From Pseudomonas sp. MPC6 (GTDB lineage Bacteria > Pseudomonadota > Gammaproteobacteria > Pseudomonadales > Pseudomonadaceae), in assembly GCF_006094435.1 (NCBI RefSeq), contig NZ_CP034783.1, forward strand, positions 4,119,001-4,183,000: a DNA stretch of 64,000 bases, read 5' to 3'. How positions within the stretch are numbered: the first letter of the stretch is position 1; the number at the start of each line of letters is the position of its first letter. The notes below the pieces were generated by a model that worked only from the letters and a program-made list of their open reading frames with translations, was not told where the DNA came from and did no database searches. The position numbers and the translations under genes were made by a program. Below, in pieces: positions 37,977-47,431 of this stretch.

Positions 37977-38786
37977 ATGCTCCTGACCCCCAATGCCATG
38001 AGCCGGCGCATGCGCTTCGGCCTGTATGCCACCACCGGGCTGATCGCACTGTTCCTGCTGCTGCCGATCGTGTTCATCGTGCTGCTGTCCTTCGGCTCAT
38101 CCCAATGGCTGGTGTTCCCGCCACCGGGCTGGACCCTGAAATGGTACGGCCAGTTCTTCTCCAACCCCGACTGGATGAACGCGGCGGTGGCCAGCCTCAA
38201 GGTCGCGGTCCTGACGACCATCTGCGCCGTCGCCCTGGGTTTGCCGACCGCTTTCGCCCTGGTGCGCGGGCGCTTCCCGGGCCGGGAAATGCTCTACGGC
38301 CTGTTCACCCTGCCGATGATCGTGCCGCTGGTGATCATTGCCGTGGCGGTGTACGCGCTGTTTCTCAAGCTCGGCTACACCGGGACCATGTTCGCCTTCG
38401 TCGTCAGTCACGTGATCGTCGCGCTGCCATTCACCATCATCTCGATCATCAACTCGCTGAAGCTGTTCGATCAGTCGATCGAGGATGCCGCGGTGATCTG
38501 CGGTGCCTCGCGCCTGCAAGCGGTGTTCAAGGTGACCTTTCCGGCGATTCGTCCGGGCATGGTCGCCGGCGCCCTGTTCGCCTTCCTCGTGTCCTGGGAT
38601 GAAGTGGTGCTGAGCGTGATGATGGCCAGCCCGACCCTGCAAACCCTTCCCGTGAAAATGTGGACCACCCTGCGCCAGGACCTGACGCCCGTGATCGCCG
38701 TCGCTTCGACGCTGCTGATCGGCCTCTCGGTATTGGTCATGGTCATCGCCGCCGCCGTTCGCCGGCGCAACCCAATCAGCGCCTGA
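37977..38786 (+). CDS. ABC importer permease 2 (PotC/PotI type)
   Basis: A 269-residue permease with six helices and the EAA loop QSIEDAAVICGASRLQAVFKVTFPAIRPG near 165-193. It pairs with permease 1, which lies 6 bp upstream. The C-terminus has the PotC-like TLPVKMWTTLRQDLTPVIAVAST segment. It is part of the importer operon. Confidence 0.9.
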   Translation: MLLTPNAMSRRMRFGLYATTGLIALFLLLPIVFIVLLSFGSSQWLVFPPPGWTLKWYGQFFSNPDWMNAAVASLKVAVLTTICAVALGLPTAFALVRGRFPGREMLYGLFTLPMIVPLVIIAVAVYALFLKLGYTGTMFAFVVSHVIVALPFTIISIINSLKLFDQSIEDAAVICGASRLQAVFKVTFPAIRPGMVAGALFAFLVSWDEVVLSVMMASPTLQTLPVKMWTTLRQDLTPVIAVASTLLIGLSVLVMVIAAAVRRRNPISA

Positions 38787-38802
38787 GCGCCAGGAGAACG
38801 AC

Positions 38803-39957
38803 ATGAGTGCCGTGATCAAAGATTCCGCCCAGCAGAGTGACAAGCCCCTGGTCAGCCTGCGCAACCTGAACAAGTACTACGGCGACTTTGCCGCCGTGGA
38901 CGACATCTCGCTGGACATCAAGGACGGTGAATTCCTCACCTTCCTCGGCTCCAGCGGCTCCGGCAAAAGCACCACCCTGTCGATGCTCGCCGGCTTCGAA
39001 ACCCCGAGCAGCGGCGAGATCCTGGTCAACGGCCAGTCGCTGGTCAACGTGCCGCCACACAAGCGCGACATCGGCATGGTGTTCCAGCGTTACTCGCTGT
39101 TCCCGCACCTGTCGGTGCGCGACAACATTGCGTTCCCATTGGCGATTCGCAAACTGGCCACGGCCGAGCGCGAACGCCGGGTCGATGCCATGCTCAAGCT
39201 GGTGCAGCTCGAGCAATTTGCCCATCGCCGCCCTTCGCAACTGTCCGGCGGCCAGCAACAACGCGTCGCCATCGCCCGGGCGCTGGTCTATGAGCCACGC
39301 ATCCTGCTGATGGACGAACCGCTCGGTGCCCTCGACAAAAAGCTGCGCGAAGACTTGCAGGACGAACTGCGCCAGCTGCATCGGCGCCTGGGCATCACCA
39401 TTGTCTACGTGACCCACGACCAGGAAGAAGCCATGCGCCTGTCCCAGCGCATTGCGATTTTCAGCCATGGCAAGATCGTCGGTTTGGGCAGCGGCTTCGA
39501 CCTGTACCAGAATCCGCCGAATGCCTTTGTCGCGTCGTTCCTGGGTAACTCGAACTTCCTCAAGCTCAAGGCCCAGGGCAATGCGGTGGCGACGTTTGAA
39601 GGTCAATCGTTGTCGATTCGCCTGACGGCCGGGCTGCAAACCGATCAGGATGTACTGCTGATGGTGCGTCCGGAAAAAGCCGTGGCATTGAGTGTCGAGC
39701 AAGCGGCTGTCGAACCCTTGGCGGCCGGCTGGAATGAAGTCTCGGCCAAGGTCGTGGAAGTGTTGTTCCTGGGTGAGAGCCAGACCTGCAGCGTGGTGAC
39801 GTCGGGCGGCACTTCGATGACGGTCAAGGCGCTGTCGGCGGCGGGCATGCCGCTCAAGGCCGGTGATCCGGTGCGTGTGCGTTGGGCGACGGCGGATGCT
39901 TGTGTGTATACCGAATGGGCTGAGAGTGATTTGAACAAGGCTGCCGGGGCTCATTGA
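38803..39957 (+). CDS. ABC importer ATP-binding protein (PotA/PotG type)
   Basis: A 384-residue ATPase. Walker A GSSGSGKST (about 57-65), Q-loop FQRYSLFPHL, signature LSGGQQQR and Walker B ILLMDEP are all present, followed by a regulatory TOBE domain over the last ~100 residues. It energises the two permeases encoded immediately upstream and completes the importer. A 10-bp hairpin without a T-run lies just after the stop (39963-39988). Confidence 0.93.
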   Translation: MSAVIKDSAQQSDKPLVSLRNLNKYYGDFAAVDDISLDIKDGEFLTFLGSSGSGKSTTLSMLAGFETPSSGEILVNGQSLVNVPPHKRDIGMVFQRYSLFPHLSVRDNIAFPLAIRKLATAERERRVDAMLKLVQLEQFAHRRPSQLSGGQQQRVAIARALVYEPRILLMDEPLGALDKKLREDLQDELRQLHRRLGITIVYVTHDQEEAMRLSQRIAIFSHGKIVGLGSGFDLYQNPPNAFVASFLGNSNFLKLKAQGNAVATFEGQSLSIRLTAGLQTDQDVLLMVRPEKAVALSVEQAAVEPLAAGWNEVSAKVVEVLFLGESQTCSVVTSGGTSMTVKALSAAGMPLKAGDPVRVRWATADACVYTEWAESDLNKAAGAH

Positions 39958-41706
39958 TTTAGCGTTGGCCCATGCCAGTGGGCCAGCGGTTACGTGTCAC
40001 CCTCGGGTCGCCGCAACGTCGGGTTGTGGCGGCCTTTTTTTTTTGCTTTTTTTTAGTGGGCATATCCGGTTTTTTGGTGACGGCTGCTGGCGGTTCCGCC
40101 CTTACGGCGGGTCACTTGGAAAAGCGCCAAGTAACCAAGCGCTTCTGCCCCTGTCGTTCGGTGCCTCGCCCAGGCTCGGCATGCCCTCGCTCCGGTCCTG
40201 CTCCACTCTGCCTCTCGAGGGGGCGATGCATCAAGATCAAAAGCGGCAGGCGAGCTAACGCTCGGCCTGTTGAGTGGTGAAGAGCGAAAGCCGTACGCCG
40301 ATCCCTTGTGGAGCTTGCTCGCGAAGAGGCCTGCACATTCAACATCGACGTTGGATGACGCACCGCCTTCGCGAGCAGGCTCGCACACATTGGATGTTTG
40401 CCAGATTCGGGATTTGTGTGGGTTAAAAGGCTGGCCGCCGGACCTGTAGGAGCTGGCTTGTCGGATCGCCGCACCGCAGCGAAAGCGGTGGGTCAGGCAA
40501 CATTTTTTTCGTCTGGAAGGACGCCTTCGCTGGCAAGCCAGCTCCTACCAGGGATCGGTGCCAGGCTCGGGATTGAGGGCTGGCACAAGACCTGTAGGAG
40601 CTGGCTGTCGGATCGCCGCACCGCAGCGAAAAAGGTGGGTCAGGCAACATTTTTTTCGTCTGGAAGGACGCCTTCGCTGGCAAGCCAGCTCCTACCAGGG
40701 ATCGGTGCCAGGCTCGGGATTGAGGGCTGGCACAAGACCTGTAGGAGCTGGCTGTCGGATCGCCGCACCGCAGCGAAAAAGGTGGGTCAGGCAACATTTT
40801 TTTCGTCTGGAAGGACGCCTTCGCTGGCAAGCCAGCTCCTACCAGGGATCGGTGCCAGGCTCGGGATTGAGGGCTGGCACAAGACCTGTAGGAGCTGGCT
40901 GTCGGATCGCCGCACCGCAGCGAAAGCGGTGGGTCAGGCAACATTTTTTTCGTCTGGAAGGACGCCTTCGCTGGCAAGCCAGCTCCTACCAGGGATCGGT
41001 GCCAGGCTCGGGATTGAGGGCTGGCACAAGACCTGTAGGAGCTGGCTGTCGGATCGCCGCACCGCAGCGAAAGCGGTGGGTCAGGCAACATTTTTTTCGT
41101 CTGGAAGGACGCCTTCGCTGGCAAGCCAGCTCCTACCAGGGATCGGTGCCAGGCTCGGGATTGAGGGCTGGCACAAGACCTGTAGGAGCTGGCTTGCCAG
41201 CGAAAGCGGTGGCTCAGTCGATACAGTCACCAGTGAGTGGACGCCTTCGCTGCGGGGCGGCGATCCGACAAGCCAGCGCCTACAATTTGAACTGCATGCG
41301 GATCAGAGAGCCAGGTCGGCCCGTAGGCCGCCTCGCTTTTGCTTTTGCTTTTGCGGTGTACGCCCCCTCGAGAGGCCGAGCGCAGGTTCTGCGCAGTGGG
41401 CAACCCGGCATGGATGCCGGGTTAGCCGCCCCCGGCCATGGATGGCCGATGGCGGCGGGCCCACGGAGCAGGACCGGAGCGAGGGCATGCCGAGCACTAG
41501 CGAGGCACCGAACGAAAGGGGCAAGAGCCCTTGGTTACTTGGGGCTTTTCCAAGTGACCCGCCGTAAGGGCGGAACCCTAAGTCGCCATGACCACAGAAA
41601 CGGATATGTACTCGGTCAAAAAACAGAGGTCGCCTGCCAGACTGCCTTCGCCGGCAAGCCGGTCTCGCTCCCACAATGGCTCCAGAGCATTTCAGCCAAG
41701 CTTCGA
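39958..41706. repeat. 1.7-kb non-coding repeat region: variant REP array flanked by long inverted repeats
   Basis: Two inverted copies of a ~150-bp element lie at about 40060-40215 and 41465-41590. They share GGTTCCGCCCTTACGGCGGG, CACTTGGAAAAG, CAAGTAACCAAG, GTTCGGTGCCTCGC and GGCATGCCCTCGCTCCGG. Between them lie the tandem REP array and a REP-like pair at about 40298-40394. Long reading frames cross this region only because the repeat is regular. I see no real gene. Confidence 0.8.
40444..41283. repeat. Tandem variant-REP array, 147-bp unit
   Basis: Units start at 40444, 40592, 40739, 40886, 41033 and 41180. In the first five the usual GGCTTGCCAGCG hairpin is interrupted by TCGGATCGCCGCACCGCAGCG. 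The sixth has the normal REP, and its right half (about 41249-41272) carries the inverse GCGGGGCGGCGATCCGACAAG. Units share a T7 run (CAACATTTTTTTCGTC). The same variant recurs at 52313-52334. Confidence 0.88.
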
Positions 41707-43119
41707 TCAGTCGGTATAACCGAGCCTGGCGGCCTTGAGATCTTGAGCCTGCCCACGCGTCGCCAGGCAGTAGTACAGCGGACAAGTCACCACCAACCCC
41801 ACCAGCCACGACAAGTCAGCCCCTTCAATCAAATTGGCATAGGGCCCGACATACAACGAGGTATTGGCAAATGGCAACTGCACGATAATCCCGATGAAAT
41901 ACGCCACGATCGCATGCAGATTGAACCGCCCGTAAATCCCCCCATCCGCCCGGAAGATCGAGGCAATGTCATAGCTGCCACGCTTGATCAGGTAGAAATC
42001 AATCAGGTTGATCGAAGCCCAAGGCACCAGCACCAGCAGCAGCGCCAGAATCAAACCGATGAACTGCGATATGAAGTCCGCCGAAGCACCCAGCGCCACC
42101 ACGCAGCAGCCCGCCAATACAATGCTCGACAACACCACCCGCACCTTGATGCTCGGTGTCCACTGGCTGGCGAAGGTCTGGATCGACGTGATGATCGACA
42201 GCACCGCGCCATACAGATTCAAGGCGTTGTGGCTGATGATGTTGAGCAGGAACAGCACCATCAGGATCGGCCCCAGCCAGCCGGTGGATTGCTTGACCGC
42301 GGCCATCGCCTCGGTGCCTTCCGGGGTCGCCAGCACCGCCACCGCACCAAAGGTGAACGACAGGATGGTGCCCAGGGTCGCCCCCAGGTAAGTGGCCCAG
42401 AACGGCTTGGCAATGCCGATATCCGCCGGCAGGTAACGCGAGTAGTCCGACACATAAGGCGAGAAGCTGATCTGCCAGATGATGCCCAGCGACACCGTCG
42501 CCAGCCAGCCGGACAGGTTGAAACCGCCGCGACTGAAGAAGTCCGCCGGCAGGTCATGGGCGAAGATGTAGAGGAACCCGGCGAGCAAGGCGCTGCCCAT
42601 GACCCAGGTGCCGATGCGGTTGAGGGTGTGGATGAAGCGGTAGCCGATCACCCCGATCGCCGTGGCGCTCAAAGCACCGATAAGGATGCTCGCCGGTACC
42701 GGCACCGACGGCGCGATGCCGACGATCGATTTACCAGCGAGGACGATGTTGGAGATGAAAAAACCGATATAGATCAGCGCCGCGAAGAACACGATCAGCA
42801 GCGCGCCATAACGGCCGAACTGGCCGCGGCTCTGCACCATCTGCGGAATTCCCATGCGCGGGCCCTGGGCCGATGCCAGGGCAATCACCAGGCCGCCGAT
42901 CATGTGGCCGAGCGCAATCGCCAGCAGCCCCCAGAACAGGTCGAGGTGGAACACCTGCACCACCATGGCGCCGGTGACAATGGGCAGCGGTGCGATGTTG
43001 GTGCTGAACCATAGGGTGAACAGATCGCGGGCCTTCCCATGGCGTTCCGCGAGTGGGACGTAATCGACCGTGTGATTCTCGATCAGGGGGTCTTGCCGGG
43101 ACATCTGGGACATATGCAT
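41707..43119 (-). CDS. NCS1-family transporter (purine/cytosine permease type), copy A
   Basis: A 470-residue membrane protein with about 12 helices. Early motifs DYVPLAERHGKARDLFTLWFSTNIAPLPIVTG and later SFSPYVSDYSRYLP and ASINLIDFYLIKRG mark NCS1 transporters, which import nucleobases, hydantoins, allantoin or vitamin precursors with Na+ or H+. It diverges from a flavin reductase gene, and an operator-like ATGGTATTCCA lies 84 bp upstream. The other NCS1 gene at 46070 is related but distinct. A heterocyclic substrate is likely. Confidence 0.9.
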   Translation of the reverse strand: MHMSQMSRQDPLIENHTVDYVPLAERHGKARDLFTLWFSTNIAPLPIVTGAMVVQVFHLDLFWGLLAIALGHMIGGLVIALASAQGPRMGIPQMVQSRGQFGRYGALLIVFFAALIYIGFFISNIVLAGKSIVGIAPSVPVPASILIGALSATAIGVIGYRFIHTLNRIGTWVMGSALLAGFLYIFAHDLPADFFSRGGFNLSGWLATVSLGIIWQISFSPYVSDYSRYLPADIGIAKPFWATYLGATLGTILSFTFGAVAVLATPEGTEAMAAVKQSTGWLGPILMVLFLLNIISHNALNLYGAVLSIITSIQTFASQWTPSIKVRVVLSSIVLAGCCVVALGASADFISQFIGLILALLLVLVPWASINLIDFYLIKRGSYDIASIFRADGGIYGRFNLHAIVAYFIGIIVQLPFANTSLYVGPYANLIEGADLSWLVGLVVTCPLYYCLATRGQAQDLKAARLGYTD

Positions 43120-43202
43120 GAACTCGAGTTTGTCTGATCTTATAGTTGTACGAAGCCAAACCGGGGGTGCTTCGTGGCGACCCCTCAGATGCCGACCATA
43201 TT

Positions 43203-43213
43203 ATGGTATTCCA
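43203..43213. promoter_or_regulatory. Operator-like site ATGGTATTCCA before NCS1 copy A
   Basis: It matches the ATGGTATACCAT family with one change per right half. It lies upstream of the minus-strand transporter. Confidence 0.6.
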
Positions 43214-43375
43214 AACTTTGTACAAGGCTGAGCCGCTCTTTTCTCCGGCATCTGATGCGCATTCCTGACGGGTGACCGCCAGCGTGATCGCGCTTCAAGG
43301 CCCGGAATCATTGGCTTTACCGCCTGATACTCACGTTTATCGGCTGGAGGAAAAAGCGCTTGCAAACTATGTATT

Positions 43376-43387
43376 ACGGTATACCAT
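43376..43387. promoter_or_regulatory. Operator palindrome ACGGTATACCAT before flavin reductase copy 2
   Basis: The core CGGTATACC differs from the site at 28306 by one base. It lies about 50 bp before the flavin reductase start at 43438 and is preceded by TATGTATT. Confidence 0.65.
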
Positions 43388-43437
43388 CAGACCTACAAAC
43401 ACATAAAAACCGCACCACACCGCCAGAGGACCGTCCC

Positions 43438-43923
43438 ATGATCGATGCTGCCATCTATAAACAAGTGATGGGTTCGTTTCCGTCCGGTGTGACCGTGATC
43501 ACCACGCTCGATGACGATGGCCAGATTGTCGGCCTGACCGCCAGCGCGTTCAGTTCGCTGTCCATGGACCCGGCCCTGGTGCTGTTCTGCCCCAACTACA
43601 GCTCCGATTCCTACCCCGTGCTGATCAAGAACAAACGCTTTGCCATTCACGTCCTGTCCGGCGGCCAGCAGAGCGAAGCCTATGCCTTCGCCCGCAAAGG
43701 CAAGGACAAGGCGCAGGGCATCGAATGGACCTTGAGCGAGCTGGGCAACCCGATTCTGGCCAACGCCACGGCGGTGATCGAATGCGAACTGTGGCGCGAA
43801 TATGAAGGCGGCGATCACGCGATCATGGTCGGCGCGGTGAAGAACCTCATCGTGCCCCAGCACAATGCCGGCCCGCTGGTGTACTGCCACGGCAAGATGG
43901 GTGCCCTGCCCGTTCTCGCCTGA
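43438..43923 (+). CDS. Flavin reductase, monooxygenase partner (copy 2)
   Basis: A 161-residue flavin reductase-like split barrel: GSFPSGVTVITTLD, GLTASAFSSLSMDPALVLFC and GDHAIMVGAVKNLI. It is the same length as, and very similar to, copy 1 at 31317. It lies directly upstream of the luciferase-like monooxygenase, each behind its own operator palindrome, and is the best candidate for that enzyme's reductase. I chose the ATG at 43438; the in-frame sequence upstream lies in the operator region. Confidence 0.9.
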   Translation: MIDAAIYKQVMGSFPSGVTVITTLDDDGQIVGLTASAFSSLSMDPALVLFCPNYSSDSYPVLIKNKRFAIHVLSGGQQSEAYAFARKGKDKAQGIEWTLSELGNPILANATAVIECELWREYEGGDHAIMVGAVKNLIVPQHNAGPLVYCHGKMGALPVLA

Positions 43924-43970
43924 CCCCGGAACCGGTCGACCCGAGAAACATTTTGCCGCCGTATCGTATT

Positions 43971-43982
43971 ACGGTATACCAA
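43971..43982. promoter_or_regulatory. Operator palindrome (ACGGTATACCAA) before the luciferase-like monooxygenase
   Basis: It shares GTATTACGGTATACCA with the site at 43376 and lies about 55 bp before the start at 44038. Confidence 0.65.
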
Positions 43983-44037
43983 TAATCAACAGGCCCGCAG
44001 TCGACAGGCCGACAACAAAAGATCCGAGGTAAGCGTC

Positions 44038-45081
44038 ATGAAGTTTTCCCTGTTCGTGCACATGGAACGTTGGGACGAAAGTGTCAGCCACCGTCAGCTG
44101 TTCGAAGACTTGACCGAACTGACCCTGATGGCCGAGGCCGGTGGTTTCAGCACCGTCTGGATCGGCGAGCACCACGCCATGGAATACACCATCTCGCCGA
44201 GCCCGATGCCGCTGTTGGCCTACCTGGCCGCCAAGACCACCACCATCCACCTCGGCGCCGGCACCATCATCGCGCCGTTCTGGCACCCGTTGCGGGTCGC
44301 CGGCGAATGCGCCCTGCTCGATGTGATCAGTAACGGCCGCATGGAAGTCGGGCTGGCCCGCGGTGCCTACCAGGTGGAGTTCGACCGCATGGCCGGCGGC
44401 ATGCCTGCGTCCTCCGGTGGTCAGGCCCTGCGGGAAATGGTTCCGGTGGTGCGCGCCCTGTGGCAAGGCGATTACGCCCACGACGGCGATATCTGGAAAT
44501 TCCCGACGTCCACCAGCGTGCCCAAGCCGATCCAGAAGCCCAACCCGCCGATGTGGATCGCCGCCCGCGACCCGGATTCGCACAACTTCGCAGTGGCCAA
44601 CGGCTGCAACGTCATGGTCACGCCGCTGATGAAAGGCGACGAAGAAGTCCTCGACCTGAAGAACAAGTTCCAGACGGCCCTGGACAACAACCCGGACGTG
44701 CCGCGCCCACAATTGATGGTGCTGCGCCACACCCACGTCCACTCGGTCGACGATCCCGAGGGCTGGAAAGTCGGGGCCAAGGCCATCTCGCGTTTCTACC
44801 GCACCTTCGACGCCTGGTTCGGCAACAAGACCACGCCGGTCAACGGCTTCCTGGAACCGAGCCCGGAAGAGAAGTTCGCCGAGCGCCCGGAGTTCCAACT
44901 CGAGAGCCTGCACAGGACCGCGATGATCGGGACCCCGGAAGAAATCATCCCGCGCATCAAGTACTACCAGGAACTGGGGGTCGACGAGTTCAGCTTCTGG
45001 TGCGATAACAGCCTGCCCCACGCGGAGAAGAAAAAATCCCTGGAGCTGTTTATCAAACACGTGGTCCCGGCGTTCCGCTGA
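44038..45081 (+). CDS. Luciferase-like (LLM class) flavin-dependent monooxygenase
   Basis: A 347-residue TIM-barrel LLM oxygenase: MKFSLFVHMERWDESVSHRQ, AEAGGFSTVWIGEHHAMEYTISPSP, TTIHLGAGTIIAPFWHPLRVAGECALLDVISNGRMEVGLARGA and MIGTPEEIIPRIKYYQELGVDEF. Such enzymes use reduced flavin from a partner reductase to oxygenate substrates. RutA (uracil), TgnB (trigonelline) and pyridine monooxygenases of this class open N-heterocyclic rings. With its neighbours it is the likely ring-opening enzyme here, but the substrate is unknown. Confidence 0.9.
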   Translation: MKFSLFVHMERWDESVSHRQLFEDLTELTLMAEAGGFSTVWIGEHHAMEYTISPSPMPLLAYLAAKTTTIHLGAGTIIAPFWHPLRVAGECALLDVISNGRMEVGLARGAYQVEFDRMAGGMPASSGGQALREMVPVVRALWQGDYAHDGDIWKFPTSTSVPKPIQKPNPPMWIAARDPDSHNFAVANGCNVMVTPLMKGDEEVLDLKNKFQTALDNNPDVPRPQLMVLRHTHVHSVDDPEGWKVGAKAISRFYRTFDAWFGNKTTPVNGFLEPSPEEKFAERPEFQLESLHRTAMIGTPEEIIPRIKYYQELGVDEFSFWCDNSLPHAEKKKSLELFIKHVVPAFR

Positions 45082-45095
45082 GCCCACCCACCGAT

Positions 45096-45117
45096 CCCCG
45101 GGACGCGAAGCCCGGGG
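45096..45117 (+). terminator. GC-rich hairpin after the monooxygenase gene
   Basis: A stem CCCCGGG / CCCGGGG with an 8-base loop, 14 bp after the stop. There is no T-run, so terminator function is uncertain. Confidence 0.3.
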
Positions 45118-45144
45118 GTTGACTGACGTGCAGGGTCGATTCCG

Positions 45145-45297
45145 ATGCTCAATGGTCGTCTCCCATCACTCACACTTTCTTCCGGTGCCGAGCAGGCTTA
45201 CCTGCGCGGCGAATGGACCGCTTCGCATATCCATCTCAAGCGCCTGAGCGCCAGCGTTTCCGCCAAACAGAACGGCTTCTGGCAAATAGTTCACTGA
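45145..45297 (+). CDS. Possible 50-residue protein
   Basis: An ATG frame (MLNGRLPSLTLSSGAEQAYL... ending NGFWQIVH) with AGGG about 9 bp upstream lies between the monooxygenase and the amidohydrolase. No family is recognised. It may be a gene remnant or a chance frame, as the ~300-bp gap contains nothing else I can identify. Confidence 0.25.
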   Translation: MLNGRLPSLTLSSGAEQAYLRGEWTASHIHLKRLSASVSAKQNGFWQIVH

Positions 45298-45386
45298 GCC
45301 CCGAACAAGACTCCACGCACCTCACGTCGCGCCATCGCGCGGCGTGCCCGGTGCAATGTGTTCCGGCCCATGATCAGGTTTGCCCA

Positions 45387-46064
45387 ATGAACAACAATAA
45401 CGCGCTGTTGATCATCGACATGCAGCAAGAGGACGGCTTCGTCCTGGAAAATTTCGACCCAGTGCTGGCCAATACGGCCGCCCTGCTCGAGTCCGCCCGC
45501 CGTCGGCGGGTCCCTGTCATCTATACCCGCCACATCAATCAGGCCGACGGCAGTGATTTGCCGCGCGGCGAACCACGTGCGGCCGACGGCGGCCCGAGCA
45601 GCTATCGCGCCGGTACCCGGCAAGTGGAAATCATCGAGCGCCTGGCACCGCGGCCCGATGAACTCGTCGTCGACAAGGGTCGCTACAGCGCCTTCCACCG
45701 CACTGACCTGGACAATCAACTCAAGGCGCTTGGAGTCGACACCCTGATCGTCTGCGGCGTGTTGACCGATGTCTGTGTACTGAGCACGGTGTTCGATGCC
45801 TTCGCCCTGGGTTATGCCATTCGCCTGGTCAGCGACGCCTGCACCACGACCACGCTGGCCGGGCACTACTCGGCACTGCTGATCATGGCCAACTGGGTCT
45901 ACGCTCTGGAAATCCTCACCGGCGAGCAATGCCTGCGCGCCCTCGAGGGTGAAGACTACTTGAGCCTGGTCCCCGGGCAGCCGGATGAATTCGCCTACCA
46001 GCCCCACCAACTGGAAAGCACCATCGCCCGTTTGCAAACCCGCCTCGTCCAGACCCAGGAGTGA
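45387..46064 (+). CDS. Isochorismatase-like cysteine hydrolase (RutB/ureidoacrylate or amidase type)
   Basis: A 225-residue cysteine hydrolase with the family triad visible: Asp 11 (LIIDMQQ), Lys 97 (VDKGRYSAF) and Cys 130 (GVLTDVCV). It also has the cis-peptide region CGVLTDV. Relatives hydrolyse amides, N-carbamoyl compounds, ureidoacrylate, nicotinamide or maleamate. Beside a luciferase-like monooxygenase it parallels RutB next to RutA. It overlaps or nearly abuts the NCS1 gene downstream, so uptake and hydrolysis are co-expressed. Substrate unknown. Confidence 0.87.
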   Translation: MNNNNALLIIDMQQEDGFVLENFDPVLANTAALLESARRRRVPVIYTRHINQADGSDLPRGEPRAADGGPSSYRAGTRQVEIIERLAPRPDELVVDKGRYSAFHRTDLDNQLKALGVDTLIVCGVLTDVCVLSTVFDAFALGYAIRLVSDACTTTTLAGHYSALLIMANWVYALEILTGEQCLRALEGEDYLSLVPGQPDEFAYQPHQLESTIARLQTRLVQTQE

Positions 46065-46069
46065 TCGCC

Positions 46070-47431
46070 ATGCAAGTCGAAAAACGCAGCATCGATTTCA
46101 TCCCCGAGGCTGAACGCCACGGCCAACCCGGCTCGCTGTTCTTCATCTGGTTCGGCGCCAACATGAACATCACCACCATCGCTTCCGGCGTATTGCCGGT
46201 GGTCATGGGGCTGAACCTGTTCTGGAGTGCTCTGGCGATTATTGTCGGCTCGCTGGTGGGGGCGATTTTCATGGCCTCCCACTCCGCCCAGGGACCGAAA
46301 CTGGGTATTCCGCAAATGATCCAGAGCCGGGCGCAATTCGGTGTGCTGGGGGCGGTGTTGCCGCTGCTGTTCGTCATGCTGATCTACCTGGGATTCTTCG
46401 TCAGCAATACCTTGCTCGCCGCCCAGGCCATGGAGTCGGTCAGCCCGCTGCCGGCCACCGGTAATATCTACCTGATCGGTGCACTGTGCTTCGTCGTCGC
46501 GCTGTTTGGCTACCGGCTGATCCATCGCCTGCAGAAGCTGTTGTCGCTGCTTTCGCTGCTGGTGTTCGTCGCGGCCACGCTGCTCGCGTTGCAACTGCCG
46601 ATCCCCGCCGAACAATGGCTGCCGACGGGCTTTTCGCTATCGAAGTTCCTGGTGGCGGTGAGCATTGCCGTGACCTGGCAACTGTCCTATGCGCCTTATG
46701 TGGCCGACTACTCGCGCTACCTGCCGAGCAACACGCCGACCGCCAAGGTGTTCTGGTACAGCTATGCCGGCACGGTCAGCGGCGGGGCATGGATGATGAT
46801 TCTGGGGGCGATGCTCAGCGTCGGCATCAGCGATTTCTCCAGTAACGTCGGCAGTCATGTCGCCGGGTTGTTCGGCAGCGGCGCGTTGCTGCTGTTCGTC
46901 TTCATCCTGTATGGCCAGGTGTCGATCAACGTCTTCAACCTGTATGGCGCCTTCATGTCGACCATCACCGTGATCGAACCCTTTACCCGGCTCAAGGTGA
47001 CGCCGCGGGTGCGCGGCCTGTTCATGCTGGTGATCAGCCTGGTGGCCACGGCCTTGTGCACCATCAGTCAGGATGACTTCATCAACTTCTTCCTCAACTT
47101 CATCTTCTTCATGAGCTACTTCCTGATCCCCTGGACGGCGATCAATCTGGTGGACTACTACTGCCTGCGCAAAGGCCAGTACCGGATCGCCGACATCTTC
47201 GACCTGGACGGGATCTACGGGCGCGTCAACTGGATCGCCTGCGGCAGTTTCCTGCTGGCGATAGCCCTGGAAATCCCGTTCATGAACACCACGTTCTATG
47301 TCGGTCCCGTCGCTACCGCGCTTGACGGCGTCGACCTGGCCTGGCTGGTCGGGCTGCTGGTGCCCGCCTTCAGTTACTACGGGTTGATGAAACTCGGCAA
47401 GCGCGCCCACGGGGTCGGCGAACTGTCTTGA
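46070..47431 (+). CDS. NCS1-family transporter, copy B
   Basis: A 453-residue permease with about 12 helices and NCS1 motifs: IDFIPEAERHGQPGSLFFIWFGANMNITTI, QLSYAPYVADYSRYLPSN and IPWTAINLVDYYCLRKGQYRIADIF. It is one of two NCS1 carriers in the locus, the other at 41707. The ATG at 46070 has AGGAG 8 bp upstream, and a GTG at 46061 overlaps the preceding stop. The likely substrate is a heterocyclic base or related nitrogen ring. Confidence 0.9.
   Translation: MQVEKRSIDFIPEAERHGQPGSLFFIWFGANMNITTIASGVLPVVMGLNLFWSALAIIVGSLVGAIFMASHSAQGPKLGIPQMIQSRAQFGVLGAVLPLLFVMLIYLGFFVSNTLLAAQAMESVSPLPATGNIYLIGALCFVVALFGYRLIHRLQKLLSLLSLLVFVAATLLALQLPIPAEQWLPTGFSLSKFLVAVSIAVTWQLSYAPYVADYSRYLPSNTPTAKVFWYSYAGTVSGGAWMMILGAMLSVGISDFSSNVGSHVAGLFGSGALLLFVFILYGQVSINVFNLYGAFMSTITVIEPFTRLKVTPRVRGLFMLVISLVATALCTISQDDFINFFLNFIFFMSYFLIPWTAINLVDYYCLRKGQYRIADIFDLDGIYGRVNWIACGSFLLAIALEIPFMNTTFYVGPVATALDGVDLAWLVGLLVPAFSYYGLMKLGKRAHGVGELS

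Noticed and set aside
40558..43014. An 818-codon plus-strand open frame
   Set aside because: It crosses the REP array and then runs antisense through the NCS1 transporter. The repeated peptide comes from a 147-bp repeat, a multiple of three.
44038..46064. Naming the monooxygenase and hydrolase rutA and rutB
   Set aside because: The family is right, but RutC and RutE are missing and the oxygenase N-terminus does not look like RutA, so a uracil role is not supported.
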